NCBI GenBank assembly: GCA_015680685.1
Contig: MNCI01004284.1
Coordinates: forward strand, 71,500 to 135,499
Direction: 5' to 3'
Length of the DNA: 64,000 nucleotides
Source: Gnetum montanum
Taxonomy: Eukaryota; Streptophyta; Gnetopsida; Gnetales; Gnetaceae
Notes under the pieces: generated by a model
The model's input: only the letters and a program-made list of their open reading frames with translations
What the model was told of the DNA's origin: nothing
The model's database searches: none
Shown: positions 12,416-22,585 of the stretch, piece after piece
Position numbering within the stretch: the stretch's first letter is position 1
Layout of the letters: every line of letters begins with the position of its first letter
Position numbers and translations under genes: made by a program

Positions 12416-13340
12416 AATTTAAGTCTATGACAATAGTAGGCTTTGAATTACAAATTACTTGCCAGAGATTTTTGCTAACAAGAAGATCCTCCATGTACAT
12501 TCTCCAAACTTTGTAATCATTGGCAAAGAATTTTTCAATTTTGATTTTTTCTAAGTTTGCCATAAATTGAAATAAAAAAACATCACAAAAGGACCTAGCT
12601 CTAATGCCAATTCTAATTTTTAGATCGTTCATGATAATAGTAAAAAATAAATCAACAGAAAATAATAATAATATATCCTCGGTAAAAATGAGAAAAACCC
12701 CAACAAAAAATAGGCTCCTAGATCTTTATATCAACTTAGAGAGAATTTCTCAAATACAATGAACAATAGTGAATGGGAAAGAAGAAAGCATAGGGATGAG
12801 AGCTAAACACACTACCTTCAAGGATTCCTTGTAACCATATTTATAGCATGGGATGGACATATGCAGGTAGTGTTGATTGGATGTAAACTAGATATTAATA
12901 GCAATAAAATGACAGAGATGAACAATAGTTTTACATTGACTATATTTCAAATATATGTAGTTAAATACTCAACACTGTAGTTTACTACAACATAACTATT
13001 GTACCATATAATTATAAAAAAGATAGTACTTGTAATCAAAGAGATGATAATATGTACGCTTATGTGAATAGCAGTTCCCTTCACTTTACTCACATTAAAT
13101 AGGTTAGTAAAGTAAATCATATTAGCTGGGATCCTTGACAAAGATCAAAATGAGTTAATTAGTATACAAGTGAATGGTGCACATGATGGATAAGTCACAT
13201 GACATTGGAGGAAGGGAAGAATGATGGAAAGACAAACTTCATCACCAATTAAACCTTGTGACTTGCTTTCTACATAGGCACTATACAAACCATCTCTATT
13301 GCACAAGATTTGGATAGTTGTATTTGGTATGATCACCTAG
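12416..13340 (-). mobile_element. Ty1/copia 5' fragment: LTR, PBS and start of gag
   Basis: On the minus strand, a copia-type Gag N-terminus starts at 12563 (MANLEKIKIEKF, then VWRMYMEDLL). It is preceded by a primer-binding site at 12594-12610 (TTGGCATTAGAGCTAGG, compared with TGGTATCAGAGC for initiator tRNA-Met). An AT-rich LTR-like block to the right has a TATA box at 12838-12846. Gag is cut off after about 60 codons at the junction with the A-type LTR fragment. The outer LTR end was not resolved, so 13340 is an estimate. Confidence 0.5.
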
Positions 13341-15405
13341 GATCCCACCTAATGGAAGGAAGAAGCACCTTATAAAATTGTAATAATTAATAACATTGGA
13401 AGGTTAAGGAAACATTAATATTAGTTAATCTACTATTTCTTTCCTTTTGTTCATTAATCATGAGACATTGGTATCAATTAATCCATAATTATTCTCCTTT
13501 TATTTGTGCTCTATTTTAGGCTTGATCCCTATTATTTTAACTTAATTTATTTAGGATGCTTTATTTGTAGCCCTTTGGGTTAGTGATTTTTCAAAAAGCT
13601 ATCCTTATATTATCTCTTGTGCTTTTTTTGTTTGGCTTATGAGTTAGTTTGTAATACAAGGTAGGAAATTCAAATGTATTATTGTCATGCTTATACCTTT
13701 CTATCCCTTGCATCATGAAACCAACTAGGCTTTAAATCCTCTCTAGATTCACATTTAATGGTGAGGAGTAAGATGGATGTAAGAAGCTATAATTATCTCC
13801 TTCTGTGTCCTTGAAGAGATTGGGAAACCTTAAATTTTATGTTGTTTCATATCTTATTTTATTTTTACTAGAAACATCATTAGCTCCTAATCATTTTTGC
13901 AATTGGTGGGGTAAAAGAAATAGCTTACCCATTAGTGGTTCCATCTCATGATTTATTAGTCATTTAACACATCAAATAAGTCTTGCAGCTTTTATACATC
14001 ATGTGGTAGGATGGACTCTAGTGATATAAGCTAAAAAAAGGAAAGGTACTTTGTGAAGTACTATTGTTAAATATGAACAAAGGAAATTAGTCTCTTATAG
14101 GTATATGATTTGTTGAAATTATTTAACCTATGCATCCTTTATTGTTATGGTTTGTTTAAATGTTGACTTTACATTTTAGGTTCTTTGCAATTCCTTATTT
14201 TTAATTTGCTCACTCAAGTAAGCTACTTGGAGGATCCTCTTGATACCACACAATTACAAAAGAAGTTATTCATGCTTGAGATTAGTTTTATATTTCTATG
14301 ATTCCTGATTTCAATGCTAGGATCAATGCCACTTACATCCATTGATCTTTAAGCTTCCATCTCTATGGTCTAGATTAGGTTATGATTACCTTCCTAGTTT
14401 CCTTTCTACTTTTACATGCTCTTTACATTTTTCAAGCAACAAAGCATTCTTGGTCATATCTCTAGGTACCTAATTTTAAGTATTCAACTAATGGTGGTTC
14501 ACAAAATTTATCACGTCTTTACACTTGCTTCATGTTTTGCTCAAGAAGTTTCCTCCACTTCTTCCCTATGTGAATATTTCTATGAAAGTATTTTGTTGAT
14601 AGATATCTCTAAGGTTGAGTCTTTTGTATCTCTTTCCCCTTGTGCAACCCTAATAGATGATTTCATTTATAGGTTAAGAGGTAGATTTTGTGTTAGAGCT
14701 TTAGATCCTAGATTCCCACATAGTATGATCCAATTATTCCACTTCAGTGAGGCATACCATGTTGGTTAAAGGTTGGGAGCTCCCATATTAAGTCATGTCT
14801 TCAATTCCAAAGGCTTTTGCAAAGATACAAAGATGTTAGGATTGTTGATGACTCCTTCATGTTCTCTTCATTATTGAATGAATCTTTAGGATGGTTGTCA
14901 TGCATACAAAATACCTGAGGCTTTGATGTTCTCATACAAAGAAAATTCCTTTCTAGTGAATTTAGAGTTGATTCCATTTAGTTTAAACACGTGATGAAGA
15001 TGCTTGTTCCCTTGTCATGGTGTTCTTGTTGGAGTGTAAATTGTTAGGGCTCAAACATTAGGATTATTATGATCTATGAATGTTGGCTAAATAGTTGCTT
15101 GTCATTTGCTAGAATAAGCAAAATTCCTAACATTGGATGATCTCATGAGTTGAACCACCCTAAGAATTACACTTGTGATCCTATAACAAGAGGTGCTTTA
15201 ACAAAGAGGTCATAGGCTCATCAACCATAATCATTTTATTCATACTCACTTGTAACTTCTAACACTAAGTAATCTTACTAGTTGAATTGCTCCAACGGTT
15301 GCAACTAGAGGTACTTGGATGATGAGATCAAATTGAACTCAACCATATGCTCATTTTGTCCTAAGAACATAGATGCTCAGTACTTATATGGCTATGAAAA
15401 TGCAA
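13341..15405. other. Unassigned AT-rich sequence
   Basis: No gene could be supported. A 117-codon plus-strand frame at 14416-14769 has no recognisable motif and sits among frames full of stops. The segment is probably old repeat DNA. Confidence 0.5.
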
Positions 15406-15416
15406 GCTACTAGCTA

Positions 15417-15634
15417 CACTAATGATAGATGGCTCAAGTGGTTAGCTCATTATCTAGCTAGGCAAGCAATTGCTAGTTTGAGTCTTACTTGAGACATCAT
15501 TATGTTCCTGTGTAACTCTTCTAAGGTACCATGTTCTCTATATGCCTTGGTGTGCACTTATAGTTATTCTCTTAAGACTTGATATCGATCCTCCCCTCCC
15601 CCAATCCATCATACAAAGAAAAGAAAAGAAAAAG
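15417..15634 (+). mobile_element. tRNA-derived SINE with target-site duplication
   Basis: A 218 bp unit with a tRNA-like 5' head: A box TGGCTCAAGTGG (15430-15441) and B box-like TAGTTTGAGTC (15474-15484), about 32 bp apart. It has a non-coding body and a 3' A-rich tail (aaagaaaagaaaagaaaaa). It is flanked by gctactagcta (15406-15416) and gctactagtta (15635-15645), an 11 bp duplication with one mismatch. Together these are the hallmarks of a Pol III retroposon. Confidence 0.7.
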
Positions 15635-15750
15635 GCTACTAGTTAGAGATTTTGAGCACTAGGTGAATGATTTGAGAAAAGTAGAAAAACAAGTACATCT
15701 CTTCATTATATGATCCTCGTAACAAAGACATGCACATATGGGAAAGTTAG

Positions 15751-16080
15751 TTACGGAACCTTCTTTCTCCAATACAAAACTCTAAATCCAAGGATAGGAT
15801 CAATTTTACTTAGGTAAGGAAAGAACTTGGTTAATTCATGTTCTTCATCTTGCCAAGATGCATCCTGTGTCACCATCCTATGGAACACACCATTGAAGCT
15901 TTGTTGCTTATGATTTCCATGCTCTATATTCAAAATCTTTCACGTATAGACTTGCTACAAAGGAACAAATAGGTGATCATGAAGCACTTTATTACGTTCA
16001 TGTGGAGAGTGCAAAGCCCAAGGAATCTTTGCTAGATAGATGTTATTTTTAATCATATGTTAAATACCAATCTTGTACAT
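15751..16080 (-). pseudogene. Chromodomain-like tail of a Ty3 chromovirus (remnant)
   Basis: A minus-strand frame at 15933-15751 contains TQDASWQDEEHELTKFFPYL, which resembles the end of the retroelement chromodomain (W-E-D...L...FP). Sequence upstream on that strand to about 16080 is poorly preserved. If correct, it is from a different lineage than elements A-G, which lack a chromodomain. Confidence 0.4.
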
Positions 16081-16089
16081 CGTAGTGCA

Positions 16090-16352
16090 AGTTGCTATGA
16101 AAGAACCTATGACATTGGGTCCCTGAGCATGCATCCATGCATAAGCCAAAAGTCCCCAAGCCCCCAAGCTTATGGCATTTTACATGTCGCCACCATACTT
16201 TTTCATGAGGAAGGTGGCCAAACATGAAAACTTTTAACTAAAGGTACCTCCAAGACATATAGCTAACACATTATGTTGGTAGAACATAAAGGAGTGTGAC
16301 TTGAACCTAAAACCATTTGCTTACATGAAAACCAACTAAGCCCAACCAAGCT
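16090..16352 (-). mobile_element. Second tRNA-derived SINE candidate
   Basis: The minus strand has an A box-like TGGGCTTAGTTGG (16332-16344) and a B box AGGTTCAAGTC (16298-16308) about 23 bp apart, a tRNA-like head followed by a non-coding body running left. The 3' end, tail and target duplication were not resolved, so the left edge is a guess. The head differs from that of the SINE at 15417. Confidence 0.4.
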
Positions 16353-17229
16353 ACATTGGCATGCTTGCTTTCTAGAGAGAAGGTGCTTGGTTTCAAAAGT
16401 AGTAGCAAATGTTTACGTTGAAAACTAAAAATACCTATGCATTGCATGGTATTGGTAGGTGATAGTGTGAATACAAATTTAAATTTGCAATAAAGAATCT
16501 TCATCTGCCAAACCTTAAAGATCTACTTGGTAGAAATCCAAATGCTTATTTGGAACACTAGTAATCTCAACGTCCAAGAAGTCATTTTAATTCAACATGA
16601 GTAGAGGGTGTGCATTTGAACATGGGGTGCAAACTTAACGCTATGAAAAATTGAAAAAATAATAAAATGAATACAAGAAGAGGAAGCAATCTCTGCGAAA
16701 ATAAAAAATAAATAAAAAGTATTGAAAAAATACCAGAGGAAATACAAGAGGAAGCAATCTCGAAAAAAACCGAAAAACAATAGAAAAGGACGGAGAAGCC
16801 CCGTTGACCTGAAAGTATTTCAACACCCCAAAAAAATGTGAAAAAATGAAACAAACAAACAAACATGCTACTGGCGAAGGGAGGGCTCGTTATTGACACC
16901 ACAATTGGAAACAGTAGATGTACTGCATACCCCAATTTCTTAACCTCGAAAAGAAGCAATGGCCAAAACGTTGTAACTGATAGGTTGTGGTTAATGGGAA
17001 GGAAAATGTGGTGCAGAACCATGTTCAGAAATATGAAAAACAGCCACAGCGTTGGGCTTTCTGCCCCGCGTTTGTGGTCGGCCACCATGCATGCACGCAG
17101 CACTGGAAGAGGTGCGCGCCATGGGAAAGAGAACTGAGGTTTCCCAATCATTGGCATGGCATGGCACACCCACCGAAACGCTGTCACCCATGTCGGGATG
17201 TGATGCGGCCAAATTCGTATATAAAATGA
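16353..17229. other. Unassigned sequence before the P450 fragment
   Basis: Overlapping frames on both strands at 16582-17229 come from compositional openness: an A-rich stretch at 16640-16870, then GC-rich DNA. No domain is recognisable in any of them. Part of the GC-rich 17040-17229 could be upstream sequence of the ancestral CYP78A gene, but no P450 motif could be read in it. Confidence 0.4.
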
Positions 17230-17415
17230 GGAAGCCGCTGCCTTCAACCGTCCTTGTCAAGCAAGGTGGCCAGGACGTCAATGTCATGGGCAATGATCTG
17301 AGGCTGGCTCCCATCGGCTCAGGCCGCAGAGTGTGCCCGGACAAGGCCATGGCCATGGCAACCACCCACCTGTGGCTGGCGCGCCTCCTCCTACAGTGTG
17401 TTGAACTTGGGAGTG
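17230..17415 (+). pseudogene. CYP78A-like cytochrome P450 C-terminal fragment
   Basis: The frame reads [20 protein letters not shown], followed by [20 protein letters not shown], which matches the heme-binding region of plant CYP78A enzymes (consensus ...[18 protein letters not shown]...). The invariant Phe of FxxGxRxCxG is Ile, and the Gly after Cys-Pro is Asp. The frame upstream does not carry the ExxR or PERF parts of a P450, and the match ends abruptly after LLLQ. The surrounding 17040-17410 is distinctly GC-richer than its neighbourhood, consistent with former genic DNA. It is a broken fragment, not a gene. Confidence 0.65.
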
Positions 17416-17947
17416 CTGGTGTTTGTTTGTTTGTGTCTGTGAGTCCACTCATCTTTGTGTTTTTGTGTTGTTTGTTATTATTACTCTATGTTAGCAGATA
17501 TTAAAACGTTTTTTTTGTTTAATCTTTTTATATTTGTAATATTAAAATAATAATATTATTATATCCTGCGGTTGGCCTGCTAAACCAGAAATTGCGGCCC
17601 TCCCCCACTGTGGCTATCGACAATTTCGCGCACCCATGTTGCCTCTCATGCTTTTGCTGGTTGATTTTCAAGTTGGTTTCCACATATCATTTCAATACCT
17701 GCTTAAGACAATTTGTTTCTTATTCAAAATTAACACTATAAGTAGAGAAGTTATTCATAAAGTCTTCAACATCACTACCAATCTAGTATTGAAAAATGCT
17801 AAGGGTGAGGTGTTTAAAGGTTGCATGAGTATTTCATACGCAAAAAGGCATATTTTTGTATGCAAAAATCCTTCAAGGACATGTGAATATTTTTTTAGCT
17901 TGGTTCTCTGGAGTAATTTGGATTTGAGTATAGCCACTATATTCATC
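17416..17947. other. Unassigned sequence
   Basis: An AT-rich tract follows the P450 fragment (17500-17565). A 104-codon plus frame at 17636-17950 and its antisense have no recognised motif. This segment separates the P450 fragment from element M. Confidence 0.4.
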
Positions 17948-18175
17948 TAAAAAATTGGAATATTTATGTTCTACAATGGTGTCCAATACTTAATCCATAA
18001 ATGGTGAGAGAAAAGGATCTTTTAAGTAACCATGTTCAATAGTTTAAAATCTATGTAGACATTTAAAAAATTGGAATATTTATGCCCTACAATGGAGATC
18101 CATAAATGGCGGGAGAAAAGGGTCTTTTAAGTAGCCATGTTTAATAGTTTAAAATCTATGTAGATACTCCATTGT
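17948..18175. repeat. Tandem duplication inside the RT remnant of M
   Basis: Two adjacent copies of about 112 bp (17948-18063 and 18064-18175) start with aaaaaattggaatatttatg and end with tttaaaatctatgtagaca/tac. They differ by substitutions and a small deletion, so the duplication is old. It repeats RT codons and would break the frame. Confidence 0.75.
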
Positions 18176-18260
18176 CCTCCTTTCTTTAGTACGATAACAA
18201 GTGGGCTCATCCACTTCATATCCACTCCAAAATAGATAAATCTAGCATTAAGGAGTTTTT
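17980..18260 (-). pseudogene. Reverse transcriptase N-terminal remnant (M)
   Basis: The minus strand reads approximately EVEKLLNARFIY, then MKWMSPLVIVLKKGGQWSIY, IDFKLLNMAT, then a Phe-rich block. This is the fingers region of Ty3 RT (WVSPLVIVPKKNGKWRICVDYRKLN). The catalytic palm is lost where the element ends. A segment homologous to the linker upstream of RT in G (LLKVVKKWSTTFTW in G) lies at 18360-18450. Confidence 0.6.
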
Positions 18261-18859
18261 CTACCTTCTTTTTAACCACTTATTATAGTTTTGGATTCTT
18301 TGTTCTTTATGGTTATCTTTTGGATTTGAGATTAGGATTCGTATAGACTTGATGCTATCATATGTGTGGATTTATACCTGTTATCTCATTATATGACCAA
18401 GTGAAGGTTGTTGATCATTTGCTGACTACTTCTAGCAACTCCTCATATTGTTCTGCAATGAGTTGGGCATTAATGATTATCAATTTTGCATTGTTTATGA
18501 ACATATATTCTAAAGATTCTAGTAATGTTTTAGGTTCCAAGGGTTCCAGTTTAGAGGTTTATCAAAAGTTCCAACTCTTCTTAATTTTCTTTGATTTCTC
18601 TTCTATTCTGTGAGCTTAAGAGTTGGTATCTAATTTAATTCATTCTAGTCATCTTGTCAATATAAACACTTCTGAGGATCTCCACTAGTTCCATGCATAT
18701 TGTAGAACTAAAGTTACGGTCTATTCATAATCACTGAATGTCTTATTATTTTGAGGTTGTTATGTACATGCACCTTTGGACACTTGTGGATGCAGCATAC
18801 TTTTTGCATGTTTAAATATTTATGGATTTGATTGCCCATATCTTTGTATGCAATTGCAC

Positions 18860-19260
18860 CATGTGTTACTATACATAATGTATGGAATCCTCTTTTTCTA
18901 TTTTTTTGCCAAATTCATTTTTCTTAGAGATTTCTAAGGAGAGGTTGCCAATTCCTAACTTGACATTAATGATACTTAGCCAAGCCCTTTCCATAATGAT
19001 AGGGAATTTTCCCTTATAATTATCCATATGGATTGATAGGAAATCCACTTGATATGCCCATCCACTAATAGTAGTTACAATGTCATTTACTAATTTCAAT
19101 GAAATAGCAATGAATTGATTATAAGCTCTAACTTGATATTGCACTTATTAAGTAGAGGAAGGTTTCATGTTTTGTATATCTCTTAGAAAATTAAAGTCAG
19201 ATTGGAACCTAAGTCTACCAGAGCTTTACATGAATCATCACTTGCAATCTACAAAAAGAT
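18860..19260 (-). pseudogene. Aspartic protease remnant (M)
   Basis: A 91-codon frame (19144-18869) reads VTTISGWAYQVDFLSIHMDN, then KFPIIMERAWLSIINVKLGI, homologous to the protease C-terminal half of element G (43850-44164). Upstream, near 19200-19240, the active-site block reads ALVDLGSNLTLIS, so the catalytic D-S/T-G triad is D-L-G here. Stops separate the two parts. Confidence 0.6.
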
Positions 19261-19854
19261 GAGGGGACTTTTAGGATTAGTTATTTTCTTGGAAAGGTGT
19301 CATGTCTTTACCCAATCTATTACAATGTGAATCAACATGACAATTTGAACATTTTAAGGTTTTTCATTTGAAAGAATCTTTGTAGATATTACTCAGGTAG
19401 TTTAAGAGGATTCCATAGCCATGGATGCCTATATGATTTAGGTGTACTATTAGGCCAAAAAATGACCTCTTCTGAGGTTTACACTTGGAACTACTTAAAT
19501 TATCATTCATTCTCAAGTTCACAGCCCTTGTGGCATTTTGTTATTGAGGCTGCGAAGGGATTTCACCTTACATAGGTGGTGTAGGTGAGAAGGGAGTGAA
19601 GGCAAAGGGTGAATGGTGCTATGACTAGTGAGGAGTGTATGTAGAGGATGATTTAGCTTGTGGAATAATAGATCTATGATACTCAGGAGGCTAGTAATGA
19701 TGGGAACATGTGTGAATAGTAGAGTTGCTTGTGACATTAGCTATTAAACGTAGTAACCATAAGGATTTAAATATCAATAAGGGTATTACTACCTTGGTAG
19801 TGACATCCCCATGACTATAGGTTATGCCACTATTAATAATAGTTTTGAGGTTGG
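19260..19854 (-). pseudogene. Gag-protease linker of M, right next to the B insertion
   Basis: Degenerate Pro/His/Ser/Gln-rich coding remnant on the minus strand, comparable with 43080-43600 of G (YYPP..., PPIGG...). It ends at the target site of element B (ggtgg, 19855-19859). Confidence 0.5.
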
Positions 19855-19859
19855 GGTGG
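19855..19859. repeat. Target-site duplication of element B (left)
   Basis: ggtgg, identical to 25541-25545 on the other side of element B. Confidence 0.85.
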
Positions 19860-20563
19860 TGATGAAGTGTCGTTAAGTCCTGCGTTGACTAGGCTGCGTA
19901 TACATGGCCACGTCGATGCGGGCCCATTAATGTGCCTTCCGTGTTGACGTAGGCCCATCGACACAGCCTTGCTGCATTGACGTGGCCCTGTTTACACAGC
20001 CACCTATCCCAGCTTATAAATAAGAGGGCCTTCCGCCGCATTTAGGCATCTTTTGGTCAATTGTAGCTAGACTCTTGTAGTTTGTTTCCATAGGAGTTAG
20101 AATATTTTCCCAAGTGCATGCCCNNNNNNNNNNNNNNNNNNNNNNNNNNNNNNNNNNNNNNNNNNNNNNNNNNNNNNNNNNNNNNNNNNNNNNNNNNNNN
20201 NNNNNNNNNNNNNNNNNNNNNNNNNNNNNNNNNNNNNNNNNNNNNNNNNNNNNNNNNNNNNNNNNNNNNNNNNNNNNNNNNNNNNNNNNNNNNNNNNNNN
20301 NNNNNNNNNNNNNNNNNNNNNNNNNNNNNNNNNNNNNNNNNNNNNNNNNNNNNNNNNNNNNTTTAGGATCACATCATACGCCTCACTCTGGACTAAACCA
20401 TATGTGACAAAGAAAATACTAGTCCAGGTGGAAAGACAGTGAACTGCGATCAACGTGTAACTATCTAGATACCACAACTAGCCTGTCCGTGGAGTTCAAC
20501 CAGATCGTGCATGAACGCTCATGATTCGTATGGTTGGGCATAGGGATACCTAGCGGCTCATCA
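19860..20563 (+). repeat. Element B 5' LTR (with assembly gap)
   Basis: TGATGA...TCATCA. TATA box ttataaata at 20014-20022. The U3 region contains several cgtcgatgcgggccc-like units (19905-19990). A run of N at 20124-20361 replaces part of R/U5. By comparison with the 907 bp 3' LTR, about 440 bp would be expected there rather than 238, so the gap length is nominal. Confidence 0.85.
20124..20361. other. Assembly gap (Ns)
   Basis: 238 consecutive Ns inside the 5' LTR of element B. Open frames spanning it are meaningless. Confidence 0.99.
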
Positions 20564-20583
20564 TTGGTGCCGTTGCTGGGGAT
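20564..20583 (+). other. Primer-binding site of element B (tRNA-Asp)
   Basis: TTGGTGCCGTTGCTGGGGAT directly follows the 5' LTR. It differs from the complement of the plant tRNA-Asp 3' end (TGGCGCCGTTGCCGGGGATC) only by C-to-T changes within the shared part. It is the best preserved PBS in the window. Confidence 0.85.
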
Positions 20584-20701
20584 GGTGCTAGTTATCTAGA
20601 TTAGTTATATCATACAAGGTCGTTGTATAGGAATTAACGATATATCCTTTAGAAAAGAAATTAAATTCAATTCAATTAAAATCACACACAATTTCACAAC
20701 C

Positions 20702-22585
20702 ATGTCTCTCCTACAAGACTATAATAATGCCACATCTAGTGAGGCAATTCATTGGAGAACCAACGAATATTATGACAATGAAGATTGGAGTACGCAACCC
20801 AAGGTGGGGGTTTTTTATAAACATAAACAAAGAAAACATCATCCCAACGCATGAAAGCATAACTTACCCGATGATGATGAACCCCTACTGGCCACTACAA
20901 GCTTAACGAAAATACATGGGGTTGTTTGAATAGCCTGCAGGCATCATAAGGAAAGTTGTCTACCTATGCGTGATTTAAATAACTTTCCCAAGTTTTTAGG
21001 AGGCTATGATTCATATCCACAACAACATTTACAAGCCTTCTATGATGCCTATACATGGAACAATATTGATAATGGGTGGCAAAAACTTAAGCTCTTTCCT
21101 CTGACACTCGTTGGCCAAGCAAAAGTATGGTATAGGTCATTAAAATCGAAAAAAATTCGATGTTGGCCAACAATGGTAGAACTTTTCAATGAAAGATATC
21201 AAACCTCTACGAGAGTGTCAGCCTTGAGGAGACAAATCCAAGAATGGAAACAAGCACAACATGAACCCTTGGACATGGCCTTAGAAAGATATTATTCACT
21301 GTTAAACAATTTTCCAGGCCATGGGTTCTCCGAGGAAAGGCTAATGTACCATATCATAGATGGGCTCTGTAATGAAACAAGGGAGACCCTAGGGATGTAT
21401 GCCCAAGTTCAACTATATGAGCTATGAACCCATCAACTCCAAGATCTTATTAAGCATATAGCAAAAGAAGAAGGAGAAATAGCCAAATGGGAGAATGTTG
21501 AAAGTTCTCAACAAGACCAAAATGTTAACTTAACAAGGGTCCATGATCATGAAGAAGAGAAATCAACTCACCTCATGGAGGTGGAATCATCTTTGCCAAT
21601 CATACAATCACTAGATGAAATTGAGGCAAAGATCAATAAGATGATGGACTGGGTACATGAAAGATGTGGTGAATATGCCAACATTATTAGAGGAAAAACT
21701 ATGCCAAATCGAAAAATAGGACAAGACACCACGCGAAAATTGAAACAAAGGGTAGAAGAGAATAAGAATAAGAACTCAACTGCCAATCATATGTATCAAT
21801 GTAATATTTTCTTGTACGATCACCCCAAAGTTCAATGTCCAATCTTGTCACATTTACATGAGCATTGGGGAGGAATGTTACATCTAGAGTTCATACAAAA
21901 ATACTATGTCCAACCACAGTGGCAAAAACCTCATTCATGGGGAAGGCCACCGTCAACTGGACCATACCCTTCATATGTCACAGCACCAAATGCTTATTAT
22001 GTTCAACACCTTGTTTCTCCAACAAGATTAGCATCCTCTACCTCACCTCATCATTATCATTCTCCCAAGTACTATCCACCCATGTCCTCTCCAACAAGTT
22101 CACCACCTCATGTGCCTTACACTTCTCCTCGACCTCAACATTCTCATACTTCATCCCCTTCTACATCACTGCCAGCTATGCCAAAATATTTTACACCATA
22201 GCTCCAACCTGCAAACGTTACTTGTGTTGCTACTATCAACAGTAGTGGAGGTCCTTCACAACATCAAAGACGTCCCTTCTTTAGACATGATCGTCGAAAG
22301 GGACATCATATTTCAGAAACCACTACATCCACCAACTCAGCACAAATCCAACACAGTGGTGCATCTTCCTCTTCGAACCCAACGCCTCATGTTACCTCAT
22401 CAGGGCCACCAATTAACACTCCAACAATCATATGGCCCAATGAACACAGGAATGGAGAGCGACAAACCAATCCTTGCATACCATTTTCCAGTCACAAACA
22501 TCATAGTGGGTCAACTCGTTATTCGGGAACCACATCTTATAAATTGCCCCACTATGCTTGCTATAATCAAGTGTGTGAACCCTAA
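20702..22585 (+). pseudogene. gag of element B
   Basis: Gag polyprotein relic of 627 codons in one frame from MSLLQDYNNA (20702) to NQVCEP (stop 22583-22585), with only point nonsense changes (for example TGA near 20850, stops near 20930 and 21425, TAG at 22199). It has an N-terminal acidic/charged region, a retrotransposon gag core at about residues 89-240 (FLGGYDSYPQQHLQAFYDAY, VWYRSL, LNNFPGHGFSEERL), and a Lys/Glu-rich segment. Around 21790-21840 there is a degenerate zinc knuckle in which the second Cys is Phe (QCNIFLYDHPKVQC). A Pro/Ser/His-rich tail follows. The stops look like C-to-T decay, and a single frame over 1.9 kb implies a fairly recent insertion. Confidence 0.85.

Noticed and set aside
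14416-14769. Possible 117-residue protein
   Set aside because: No motif, no neighbouring exon and no support from a second copy in the window.
15430-15484. Functional tRNA gene
   Set aside because: A and B boxes are present, but the cloverleaf cannot be closed and the unit ends in an A-rich tail with a target duplication, as a SINE does.
16582-17247. 221-codon minus frame and overlapping frames on both strands
   Set aside because: Low-complexity Phe/Leu-rich translation of A-rich DNA on one strand and GC-rich DNA on the other. No domain, and the only family match here is the P450 fragment at 17230-17415.
20097-20477. Open frames across the N run
   Set aside because: Composed mainly of X residues. 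The frames exist only because Ns contain no stops.
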